Below, one piece after another: positions 16,120-23,926 of a stretch of 64,000 bases of DNA. Both the position numbers and the translations under genes were made by a program. Under the pieces are notes generated by a model, which did not search any database, was not told where the DNA came from, and saw only the letters and a list, made by a program, of their open reading frames with translations. Origin of the DNA: Burkholderia ubonensis (GTDB taxonomy: Bacteria > Pseudomonadota > Gammaproteobacteria > Burkholderiales > Burkholderiaceae); NCBI RefSeq assembly GCF_902833085.1, contig NZ_CADFEB010000001.1:355742-419741 (forward strand). Direction: 5' to 3'. How positions within the stretch are numbered: the stretch's first letter is position 1; every line of letters starts with the position of its first letter.

Positions 16120-16558
16120 TCACGCCGACAGCGTGTAAAACGAGACAAACCGGCCAAGTGCCCCACTCGACATTCCGTCGTGCAACCAAGCGAAGAAGTC
16201 GATCATGCATTCATCGTCGGACCAGTTGTCGACGGCGATGCCGGATGGTTGATATACGACATCCAGCACGCGCTCGCTCCGTATCGTCACCACGAATCGT
16301 TTCCGGCCGTCGGGCAACGACCTCATTTCCGTCAGCACCTGGTTTTCGCACAGCATCCATTGCTGTGCGTCGCGAAACGCCTACCGGTCCCGCATGGGTC
16401 GCAAAGACGCCGTAGTAGTGCCCGTCCACAACCGTGAAATAACCGCGATCCGGCTGGCGCGCCGGGTCGTGAGTGACCAAGGCCTTCGGACCGTGGTCTG
16501 TCGCGTACTGGAGCACTTCGCGCGCGCGATCGAAATTCCTCAAAAAGAGCAGAGGCAT
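16120..16558 (-). pseudogene. Frameshifted small protein gene, possible orphan immunity gene
   Basis: Two adjoining minus-strand frames make one ~145-residue protein if a single base is removed near 16383. The first part starts MPLLFLRNFDRAREVLQYAT at 16558 and runs to '...VFATHAGPV'; the second continues 'AFRDAQQWMLCENQVLTEMRSLPDGRKRFVVTIRSE' to '...LGRFVSFYTLSA' at the TGA at 16120. The extra base is in the run GGTAGGCG (reverse strand). AGGAC lies upstream of the ATG. I do not recognise the family. Its size and place at the distal end of the Rhs immunity string suggest a decayed immunity gene. A sequencing error is the alternative explanation. Confidence 0.6.
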
Positions 16559-16695
16559 GCCACGTCCTGTTCAAATTTCAGGCTTCACCATTGCACAGCG
16601 GGCTGCAAAACGGATCTTCCACTACGACCGCTTCCTTCCACCTGATGTGTTACCTATGCTTTTCCGCCTACTTCCAATACATCGGCCCGCGAACC

Positions 16696-17081
16696 TCACA
16701 GCACGCTCGGATGCCATTCGGTAATCAGAAACAGATGCCGCTTGCGTCCCGTAACGAGGTGGTTTGACCGAGGGGATATTCACACGGCGGAGCAACTGTC
16801 CCTGCATCATGAACAAGCCCTCCCTTCTGGAAGGCTACCACCGAAAGGCGTGCGAATTCCGAGCGACAATCTTCCGTCGACATGCAAAAGATTGGCCAAT
16901 CGCCAGACGGACTTCGGTTTGGTTGAAGTTGCAAACAAAACGATGGACAATCAATATGCCGAAGCAGAATTTCGCCCATACCGTAGTCTTGCGAAACGAC
17001 GAAAAGGCACAATTCTTTCACATAGAATCCAACCTGCTCGTCCACGGAAACTGTTGGCACAAAGATATCTGCTCTCAGCAT
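16696..17081 (-). pseudogene. VOC-fold putative immunity gene, frameshifted near its 3' end
   Basis: The open frame (118 residues, MLRADIFVPTVSVDEQVGFY... to ...SLRDASGICF) stops at 16725. Shifting frame at about 16727 extends it with 'LITEWHPSVL' to a stop at 16696, matching the end of its paralogue at 17175-17558 (FDLSEWYI). The two proteins align along their length: VFVPS/IFVPTVS, EFYVNELALFEV/GFYVKELCLFVV, PLGKFVKMRDPAG/PLGQTTSLRDASG. They have the beta-alpha-beta-beta-beta pattern of the vicinal oxygen chelate (glyoxalase) fold without an obvious enzymatic metal site. AT-rich. I infer a decayed duplicate of an orphan immunity gene. Confidence 0.6.
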
Positions 17082-17174
17082 ACTTTATCAATCACCGCCC
17101 ACCGCCCACCACATCTCACGCCGAATATTGGTCACCTCACACAACCTCCCCATCTCGCCGACACGCCTATCACC

Positions 17175-17558
17175 CTATATATACCATTCACTCAAATCAA
17201 ATACATTTCCAGCGGGATCCCTCATTTTCACAAATTTACCCAGCGGCCACTCCACAAATCCCGGATTCGAGAGGATTTCCGCTCCATTTTTGAAATTAAC
17301 GCTCTTTAAACGATTATATTCACCCAAACAGTCACCAATCCCAACAGAGAATATCGGCGCATCGCCTTCTCGCACACTCAATTCCAGAGATAGCATCAAA
17401 TAAAAATCCTCGCTTCGGGCATATCGAAGAAATACATTCCCTCGACCAAGATCCTCGCCAACCTCGAACAGCGCCAGCTCATTGACATAAAATTCCACCG
17501 ACTCCTCGGTCGATTTCGATGGCACGAAAACGATATTTTTCAATTCAGCACCTGACAT
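17175..17558 (-). CDS. VOC-fold protein, putative orphan Rhs immunity protein
   Basis: A 127-residue protein from the ATG at 17558: MSGAELKNIVFVPSKSTEES, ending 'MRDPAGNVFDLSEWYI', the classic C-terminal strand of glyoxalase/bleomycin-resistance (VOC) proteins. The annotated frame is open to 17660, but the extra 34 residues are translated from a displaced rhs fragment whose homology ends at 17562, just 4 bases before this ATG, so the short start is preferred. The region is markedly AT-rich against its neighbours. It sits two positions downstream of rhs and is paralogous to the next gene. An immunity role is inferred from location; the VOC fold itself is a pattern judgement. Confidence 0.65.
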   Translation of the reverse strand: MSGAELKNIVFVPSKSTEESVEFYVNELALFEVGEDLGRGNVFLRYARSEDFYLMLSLELSVREGDAPIFSVGIGDCLGEYNRLKSVNFKNGAEILSNPGFVEWPLGKFVKMRDPAGNVFDLSEWYI

Positions 17559-17561
17559 AGT

Positions 17562-17777
17562 TGGTGCACGTGCCCCGAGCCGTATCGCAGCGTCTGCAGT
17601 ATCTGCTTGTGCGGCAATGACAGCGTCGGCGCGTTGTCCAACTCTCCAATACGTATCCAACCGTGCCGTTCACGCCATGCTCGACAATCAGCCGCCCTTG
17701 TCGTATTCGAACCTCATCGCATCCGGCTCGATACCGAGCGCAACACCTGCATCGGTCGACGTCCGCTCGACTGCAAG
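17562..17777 (-). pseudogene. Displaced fragment of the rhs core
   Basis: This segment is a diverged copy of 19981-20201 inside the rhs core (216 against 221 bases, same orientation). Shared runs include TGGTGCACGTG, CGTGCCGTTCACGCCATGCTC and TCGGCTCGATACCGAGCGC; the best blocks are almost identical and the rest differ by scattered substitutions and a few small indels that break the frame. It is GC-rich inside an AT-rich stretch. Its downstream edge abuts the VOC-fold gene. It is a relic of an rhs duplication or of recombination that brought in a new toxin/immunity pair. Confidence 0.85.
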
Positions 17778-17826
17778 ATCGATCTCGACAAAATGCATCG
17801 GGAGAACCGTGAACAACAACATAGTC

Positions 17827-18453
17827 CTATGAAGCCTCGCCCCACGGGTCATAAATATAGTTGCTATCGATTGGAATAAAATCGATACCCTTCAACGCCG
17901 CCCGCTCTGCCTCCTCCTTGAAATTCTCATTACAAACAAGCTCCATTATCTCGACACTCCGAAACAAGGTTGACGCACAATCATCACGGGGAACAAATCT
18001 CTTGATCCAGCTGTACATTGGAGCACCAGGAAAAAGATTGTTCTCGGCAATTTCCCCTGTTTCCATATCCCTATCTTCCGAAAATTCAGAACTACTTCGG
18101 TCAAGAAACTCAACGTGTTCCGCCGGAAGAAATATCGAATAGCGCTTATCTCCAACGTCTTTACCATCGTACGTAATCCGCAATGGGATTGCACGATAGC
18201 GAACCTTCATCGCGTCACACACTTGCAAAAACTTCTCTGAAACAAAATTCGTTTGACTTCCGTAAAAATCAAAATCAACCGAATCCTTAGAGTCCGAAAG
18301 CTGATATATGTAATCGTGCTCCACTGCTACGCTGAATGGATCGCCAACATACATTGGCCACTCCCACTCGTCGCGATTTACTGCTCCCGACAAGAAGTGC
18401 GGGCACCCAAACTCACCCGGACGATATTGAACGACATAAAATCGAGCATCCAT
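17827..18453 (-). CDS. Imm11-like (DUF1629) immunity protein
   Basis: A 208-residue AT-rich gene starting [20 protein letters not shown]. Its ATG shares one base with the rhs stop codon (TGATG), so it is translated by coupling, as expected for a toxin tip's immunity gene. The pattern 'TNFVSEKFLQVCDAMKVRYRAIPLRI', '...HVEFLDRSSSEFS' and the ending 'ALKGIDFIPIDS' fits the Imm11/DUF1629 immunity family as I recall it. It should bind and block the AHH nuclease tip of the adjoining Rhs protein in the cytoplasm. Base composition differs sharply from the rhs core, typical of exchangeable tip/immunity cassettes. Confidence 0.75.
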   Translation of the reverse strand: MDARFYVVQYRPGEFGCPHFLSGAVNRDEWEWPMYVGDPFSVAVEHDYIYQLSDSKDSVDFDFYGSQTNFVSEKFLQVCDAMKVRYRAIPLRITYDGKDVGDKRYSIFLPAEHVEFLDRSSSEFSEDRDMETGEIAENNLFPGAPMYSWIKRFVPRDDCASTLFRSVEIMELVCNENFKEEAERAALKGIDFIPIDSNYIYDPWGEAS

Positions 18454-21400
18454 CAAAGTAGCCTTCCAGTTATTACATCAATTACATACTTCCCCGTCTC
18501 AAGCCCCTCTCGCGCCATATTTTGGATGCGCCCGACACCGAGAGCGAGTTGCGTGTCACTGAGCCGTCCAGCGAGGAACTGCTGATTGAGCTTTTTCAGC
18601 TCGGCCTCGACAGCAGCAGTGTATTGACTGTGATTCGACCAGTGCCCAGGCAGCCCCATGTCCTTCGCGAGTCCGGAACTGCCCGGCAAGAACGTACCAT
18701 TCGAAGCACCGTCGCCATCAAAGCCCATACTTCGGAGGCGCTTGAACATAGCCGCGAAATCGGGATGCTTCATCAACTCTTCGGGGATGAGATGATGGTT
18801 CGCCATGCCGTCGCCGGTGCGGGCTCCCATATTTTTGCCAAGAACTGTCGAGCACCAACCCAACGGATCGATCCATCCAGTCGCGTTTGGTGCAAAAGCA
18901 TACAGATTCTCTCCACCCAGCACCCCAATCGGATCGTGATTAACGAACCTCCCCACATCCGGGTCATAAAACCGGAACGTGTTGTAATGCAGCCCGGTAC
19001 TGTCATCAGCATACTGCCCCGCATACCGCAACGGCTGCTCTGTACGCGGCGCCGCCAGTTGCCGATCCCCGGCGTCAACCTTCCCCCACGCCGAATACCG
19101 CCCGGCCCACGCGACCTCTCCCGCCTCGTCCGTCACCTCCAGCGGCGCGCCGACCAGATCCGTATGAAAATGGTAGACCCGTGCCGCGTGTTTCGCCTTC
19201 TCGATCGCAACCGCGGCAACCGCATCCGCGATTACAGCGTCGACACGCGCTGCCGGCGCATACGGCGCGTCCGGGCTGTAGACATAGCTGCTGACGCCGG
19301 TTTCGCGAATCTCCTGCGCGAGCCTCAACCCTTCCCACACGAACCGCTTGCGCTCCGCGCGCAGCTCGACGCCACGATGATCGAAGTAAGTTTCGGTCTT
19401 CGCCGTGCGCCGGCCAAGCGGGTCGTATTCGAACCGCGCTTCGACCACCCCGCTCGCATCCTCCGTCCGCACGGCAATCAACCGATCCTGCCCATCGTAG
19501 CCAAACCGCTGCGTTCGATTCGGCCCCCGCTGTTTCGTCGCAAGATTTCCGAACGCGTCATACGCAAACCGCAAGTCCTGCCACATCCGCAGCCGGTTGC
19601 CTTCCACATATCCGCGGCTGCGACGCTGCCCGTCATCCAGCAAATTGCCGGCCGCATCCCACGCGAATTCCTCGAGATGCCGGTCCGCCATACGATACTG
19701 CCGCATCAACTGCCCCGCCGGGTCGTAGCTGTATTGCGTGCTGCCCCGCAGGCTGTCGCTCATCTCCGTCAGTTCGCCGGCCGCGTCGTAGCGGTAATTG
19801 CGCCACAACTGCCCACGCATCCGGGCGGTCGTCTCCGGCGACAACCCAGCCGCCTGCCACAACTTGCGTCCCAGCAAGTCATAACCCGATCGTTCTATCA
19901 AACGCCCTTGCGTCCGCAAGATCTCGCGATGCAGGTCGTCCCGTTCGAAATCGCTGACCACCTGGTCGCCGCAGCGAATCTGGTGCACGTGGCCCGAGCC
20001 GTACCGCAGCATCTGCAGCGTCTGCTCATGCGGCAACGACAGCGTCGACACGTTGTCCAGCTCGTCCAGCGCGTACCCGACCGTGCCGTTCACGCCATGC
20101 TCGGCAATCAGCCGCCCGCCCGCGTCGTATTCGAACCTGACCGCATCCGGCTCGATACCGAGCGCGACACCCGCATCGGTCGGCATCCGCTCGACTGCAA
20201 GCAGCCGGTCTCCCGCATCACGCTCGTAGCGGGTCACGTCGGTCGGCGTGTGCTGCGCCGTGAGATTCCCCATCAGGTCGCGCTCGAAGCGAAGCACCCG
20301 AACAGCCTCCGCATCACGACGCGCCGTCTCATCAGCCGCACCGACGATCGTCAGCTCCCGAAGCCCGCCGGCATCGTCATAGTCGAAGCGCCGCTTCACG
20401 CCATCCGGCCGCGTTTCGGACAGCAAACGCCCGCCCGCGTCATAGGCGAACGCATAGCGCGCATGATCGTTCAGCAGCTCGAACAGCCGCCCTTCGGCAT
20501 CGTAGCGATACACGAGCCGGCGCCCCGCCGGATCGATCGCTTCGCGCAACTGGCCACGCGCATTGCGGATCGATTGCCGGATGCGTCCGCCCAATCCGAC
20601 ATGTCGCACGACTAGCCCAGCCGCATCGTATTCGAAGGACTCCTCGCTGCCGTCCGGATAGGCAATGCGCACCGGTTCGCCGGTCGGCCGCATCGCGTAC
20701 GAGACGCGCTGCCCCAACGCGTTTTCCGTTGCAACCGGCAATCCGAACGCGTCGAACTCGCTGCGCGTGGTCTTCCCCGAGCAATCCGTGTACGCGACGA
20801 GCTGACCGAGCCGGTTCCACGCCAGCGCCTTGCGCCCGCCGCGCGCATCGACATGCGCGGCGGGTTGCGACGTCAGCCCGTCGGGATACTCGTACCGGTT
20901 GGTCCGGCCAAGCGGATCGCAGCTGAGCACCAAGCGCCCCTGACGATCGTATTCCGCCTGCCAGACGCCGCCGTCCGGTGCGGTGATTTCCACCGGACGC
21001 AGGCTGTTGCCGTCGTACCGTGTGCGCGTCGTGCGCCCGAGCGGATCGGTCTCGGCGACGATGCGCCCCGCATCGTCGTATTCCAGCGCGACCTTGCGCT
21101 CGCCAGGCAGCATGAACGCAATCGGCATGCCGGCATCGTTGTACTCGATCCGGTACTGCGCGCCGTCGAGATCCGTGCATTCGACGACCTGGAACTGCGC
21201 GTCGTAACGCCAGCGCGCCGAACGTCCGTCGAGATGGCGAACGCGGCTCTCCCGCGCGTCGAGGTCGTATTCGAACGTCCAGTGCTCGCCCTCGCTGGTC
21301 TGCGTCGCGACGACGCGCGGCTGCCCGCCGATCGCCGCCCACTTGTAGCTCGACACGAATCCCAGCGCGTTCGTGTGGCTCGTCATCAAGCCGTCGGCGT

Positions 21401-22721
21401 ATGTAAAGCGGCGCACGACCGCGTTGTTCGCGTCCGTCACCGACGCCATCTGACCGTTGTCGTCGTATCCATAGGCGACGGCGAGACGGCGCTCGTCACC
21501 GTGGACAAGCGTGACCGTTGCGAGCCGGCCGTGGACCGCCTCGTAATCGAGCACCGCCTGCATGCCGCCGCAGGTGAGAATCTCGCGCACGCGCCCCTGA
21601 CTGTCGCGCTCGAACTGCGTCCACTGCCCGGCCTGGTCCTCGATGCGGCGCACCCACGCGATCCGGTCCGTGTCGGGATCGAGCCGTCCGAAGTCGTAAT
21701 ACGTTTCGCCGACGTCGTGCAGCACGTAACGCCCGTCGGGCGTGCAGGTCAGATAGCGCTGCTCGCTCTCGCTGAACGACGACTGCCCCTTGCGAACCAG
21801 CGGAAACCCGCTTTCGCGCCCCTGCGCATCCGTGTACCAGAGCCGCCCGTCGCGCGCCTGCAGCCGCAGGTCCCACGGCAGCACCCAGCCGCGGCCGAGC
21901 GTGCCGACGTGGTCGAGGCCGCTCGAATAGAAGCGCTTGATCGCGACCGGCAGGGGAGCCGGAATGACGTAATCGGTTTCCGATTCGGCGAGCAGGATCT
22001 TGCGCCCGGTCGTGACGTCGACAGGATTGCCGAACATCCCGCCGATCGCGCGATTGATCGCGGGCCCAGCCACATAGCGCCCCACGGCCTCTCCGAGCAC
22101 GAAGCCGCCGATGAACTTCGCCGCACACGGCAGGACCGCGCGCGACAGTCCGCCGGCAGCCTTCACGAGGCCGGCGAGCCCGCCGACCAGCCCGGCCAGC
22201 GCGAATGCCCAGTCGACCGTGGTACGGAGCCACGGCGGCACCTCGTCGTCCACCGGCAGGTAGGTTTCCGTGCCGCCGTGAATGAACGTATCGTGCGAGC
22301 CGTCGCCGATCGCCGCGCCGCACGTGATCTTGTCGTCCTTGCGCGCGGCGGGCCGCCCGTTGATGAAGACGTTGGTCGAACCCTGCGCGACGAGCGGCAC
22401 CGGATTGTGCTTGTCGCAAGCCGTACCGCTCAGCGTGGCATACGCGGCGGGCTTGCCGTTGATGAAGACGTTGGCGGAGCCGGTGACGATCGCACCGGAC
22501 GGAGAACTGAACATCTTCCCTATCGCCTCTCCTAGCGACAGGATCGCGCTGGCTCCGACGCCGGCAACCAGGCCCGCCAGCAACGCCACGCCGAAGCCGC
22601 ACGTGAAGGTCGCGAACGCGACCGCGGCGATCAGCGCGACGCCGATGACGGCGCCGATCAGGAAACCCGCGAGCGCGCTGGTGTGCTCGATCGGATCGGT
22701 GACGCGTGCGGCCTCGAACAT
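18453..22721 (-). CDS. PAAR-Rhs polymorphic toxin with C-terminal AHH nuclease (T6SS effector)
   Basis: A 1422-residue protein. Two hydrophobic helices near the N-terminus (about 14-62) form the region that EagR chaperones shield. A PAAR-like spike follows (about 75-165, with repeated [18 protein letters not shown]). Then come a linker and many YD/RHS repeats (about 240-1240), and the Rhs core end '[24 protein letters not shown]...WIDPLGW' (about 1243-1289). The variable tip begins after DPLGW: 133 residues with 'NHHLIPEE' (H1309, H1310), 'SNGTFLPG' and 'GHWSNHSQY', the AHH/HNH-type nuclease signature. The core would encapsulate the tip and be delivered by the upstream VgrG; the tip would cut DNA or RNA of the target cell. 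EagR lies upstream and immunity downstream. Confidence 0.92.
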   Translation of the reverse strand: MFEAARVTDPIEHTSALAGFLIGAVIGVALIAAVAFATFTCGFGVALLAGLVAGVGASAILSLGEAIGKMFSSPSGAIVTGSANVFINGKPAAYATLSGTACDKHNPVPLVAQGSTNVFINGRPAARKDDKITCGAAIGDGSHDTFIHGGTETYLPVDDEVPPWLRTTVDWAFALAGLVGGLAGLVKAAGGLSRAVLPCAAKFIGGFVLGEAVGRYVAGPAINRAIGGMFGNPVDVTTGRKILLAESETDYVIPAPLPVAIKRFYSSGLDHVGTLGRGWVLPWDLRLQARDGRLWYTDAQGRESGFPLVRKGQSSFSESEQRYLTCTPDGRYVLHDVGETYYDFGRLDPDTDRIAWVRRIEDQAGQWTQFERDSQGRVREILTCGGMQAVLDYEAVHGRLATVTLVHGDERRLAVAYGYDDNGQMASVTDANNAVVRRFTYADGLMTSHTNALGFVSSYKWAAIGGQPRVVATQTSEGEHWTFEYDLDARESRVRHLDGRSARWRYDAQFQVVECTDLDGAQYRIEYNDAGMPIAFMLPGERKVALEYDDAGRIVAETDPLGRTTRTRYDGNSLRPVEITAPDGGVWQAEYDRQGRLVLSCDPLGRTNRYEYPDGLTSQPAAHVDARGGRKALAWNRLGQLVAYTDCSGKTTRSEFDAFGLPVATENALGQRVSYAMRPTGEPVRIAYPDGSEESFEYDAAGLVVRHVGLGGRIRQSIRNARGQLREAIDPAGRRLVYRYDAEGRLFELLNDHARYAFAYDAGGRLLSETRPDGVKRRFDYDDAGGLRELTIVGAADETARRDAEAVRVLRFERDLMGNLTAQHTPTDVTRYERDAGDRLLAVERMPTDAGVALGIEPDAVRFEYDAGGRLIAEHGVNGTVGYALDELDNVSTLSLPHEQTLQMLRYGSGHVHQIRCGDQVVSDFERDDLHREILRTQGRLIERSGYDLLGRKLWQAAGLSPETTARMRGQLWRNYRYDAAGELTEMSDSLRGSTQYSYDPAGQLMRQYRMADRHLEEFAWDAAGNLLDDGQRRSRGYVEGNRLRMWQDLRFAYDAFGNLATKQRGPNRTQRFGYDGQDRLIAVRTEDASGVVEARFEYDPLGRRTAKTETYFDHRGVELRAERKRFVWEGLRLAQEIRETGVSSYVYSPDAPYAPAARVDAVIADAVAAVAIEKAKHAARVYHFHTDLVGAPLEVTDEAGEVAWAGRYSAWGKVDAGDRQLAAPRTEQPLRYAGQYADDSTGLHYNTFRFYDPDVGRFVNHDPIGVLGGENLYAFAPNATGWIDPLGWCSTVLGKNMGARTGDGMANHHLIPEELMKHPDFAAMFKRLRSMGFDGDGASNGTFLPGSSGLAKDMGLPGHWSNHSQYTAAVEAELKKLNQQFLAGRLSDTQLALGVGRIQNMAREGLETGKYVIDVITGRLL

Positions 22722-22736
22722 GGTGTGCGTTCCTCG

Positions 22737-23210
22737 TCAGGCCAGCCCGGCTTCGCCGGTTTCGTCCGCCGGCCGATAGCCGTCGAGCCATGCGCGCCAC
22801 AATGCGTCCAGTTCGTCGTTGAAGGCCCTGGCGCTCGATGCGGTGAAGATCAGCACGCGCCCCGGCGCAACGATGAATGCCGCCTGCCGCTGGAACACGA
22901 TGCGCGTGCCGTTGCGGTGGCTCGCGTCGATGCGCTCGCCGACGAGCGCCCGATGGTCATCCGGGCCGAGCCGTTCTGCTTGCCGCGCGATCAGCTTGTG
23001 CCCCTGCAGCCGCGACTTGAGCAGCGCGATCTGCCGGTCGACGTACGGCGCGAGCGTCTCGCCGTCCTTCAGCCAGTCGCGCGCGACGCTCAGGTTCGGC
23101 TGGTTCGCCGGATCGGCCGGCACGAACAGGTTGGTGGTGCGGTCCTCGAATCCGTCAGGCAGCGTGATGCTGCCTTCGTGAATACGGATGCGGTTGTCTG
23201 GATCGGTCAT
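22737..23210 (-). CDS. DcrB/DUF1795 family EagR-type chaperone for Rhs
   Basis: A 157-residue protein starting MTDPDNRIRIHEGSITLPDG. The DUF1795 pattern is clear: 'SITLPDGFEDRTTNLFVP' then 'LSVARDWLKDGETLAPYVDRQIALLKSRLQGHKLIAR' and '...QRQAAFIVAPGRVLIFTASS' with a C-terminal helix. EagR proteins dimerise around the N-terminal membrane helices of PAAR-Rhs effectors and load them onto VgrG. The place between vgrG and rhs, 15 bases before rhs, is the standard arrangement. The ATG at 23210 has GGAT upstream; the frame is open to 23345 but that part has no family match. Confidence 0.88.
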   Translation of the reverse strand: MTDPDNRIRIHEGSITLPDGFEDRTTNLFVPADPANQPNLSVARDWLKDGETLAPYVDRQIALLKSRLQGHKLIARQAERLGPDDHRALVGERIDASHRNGTRIVFQRQAAFIVAPGRVLIFTASSARAFNDELDALWRAWLDGYRPADETGEAGLA

Positions 23211-23362
23211 GCTGGTTATCCGATGAAGCGCGATGGATGAATCGGTCTTGAGGCCGGCTTGCCGGTCAGGAAAGGAGAGTGCCGGCGGCAGCGCGTCAAT
23301 TTGCGAGCCGCCGTGGCATCTTCGGCCGTGCGATGGCACGGACACCGCAGGGAGCGCCGGAC

Positions 23363-23926
23363 TCAGTCTTGCTTTTTGGGCTTGAACGAGACGGAAGCGA
23401 GACAGGCAGGATTGCGCTCCTCGAAGCTGAACGACAGTTGCCCCCAGGGCAACTGCGCCGAATGCGTCGTTGCCTCATCGAGCGACCGGCCCCGCGGCAC
23501 GTCGGTGATTTCGAGGTGGCTGTAGCGTGCGCGCACCGCATCGAGTCCGACGCACGGCCCGCCCAGCTCCAGCACCATGAATCCCGGATGCGCGCCCTGC
23601 CGCTTGACGCGCAAGTCCACGTTCTTGATGACCACGCCGTCCGTCAGCGTGACAGGCGTGCTCTTGAAGAACTGGAACACGTCATTCCCCTCTTCGTCGG
23701 TCTCGGTCAACCGGGTCGACAGCGCATGTTCGACCTTGGCCTTCGAGAACGGTATCTGCTGCGCCAGCGCGTCGATCGCTTGCCACAGGGTCATCTTTGA
23801 TTGCGTCATGTGTGAATCCTGTACGTTTTTTCCATCGGCCCGGCTGCATCCGGCAAGCCAGATCACCACGCCAAGCGTCATCAGAACCCGTCGCAAGTTA
23901 TTTCTTGGGCGGGAAATTGTTGTCAT
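23363..23926 (-). CDS. Lipoprotein downstream of VgrG, candidate immunity protein
   Basis: A 187-residue protein from the ATG at 23926: MTTISRPRNNLRRVLMTLGV followed by VIWLAGCSRADGKN. This is a lipoprotein signal peptide with lipobox LAGC (Cys about residue 26). A strong ACGGAGG sits 6 bases before this ATG, inside the last codons of vgrG, so the gene overlaps vgrG by 29 bases and is translationally coupled. The mature part shows 'QIPFSKAKVEHALSTRLTETDEEGNDVFQFFKS' and is of unknown family. A lipoprotein coupled to a VgrG with a protease tail would be exported to the periplasm. I infer that it neutralises that tail there. Confidence 0.75.
   Translation of the reverse strand: MTTISRPRNNLRRVLMTLGVVIWLAGCSRADGKNVQDSHMTQSKMTLWQAIDALAQQIPFSKAKVEHALSTRLTETDEEGNDVFQFFKSTPVTLTDGVVIKNVDLRVKRQGAHPGFMVLELGGPCVGLDAVRARYSHLEITDVPRGRSLDEATTHSAQLPWGQLSFSFEERNPACLASVSFKPKKQD

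Noticed and set aside
17558-17660. N-terminal 34-residue extension of the VOC-fold protein
   Set aside because: It is translated from the displaced rhs fragment and has no VOC character.
18522-22535. Long plus-strand ORFs opposite rhs (e.g. 697 and 560 aa)
   Set aside because: Shadows of rhs; basic, low-complexity composition and no domain match.
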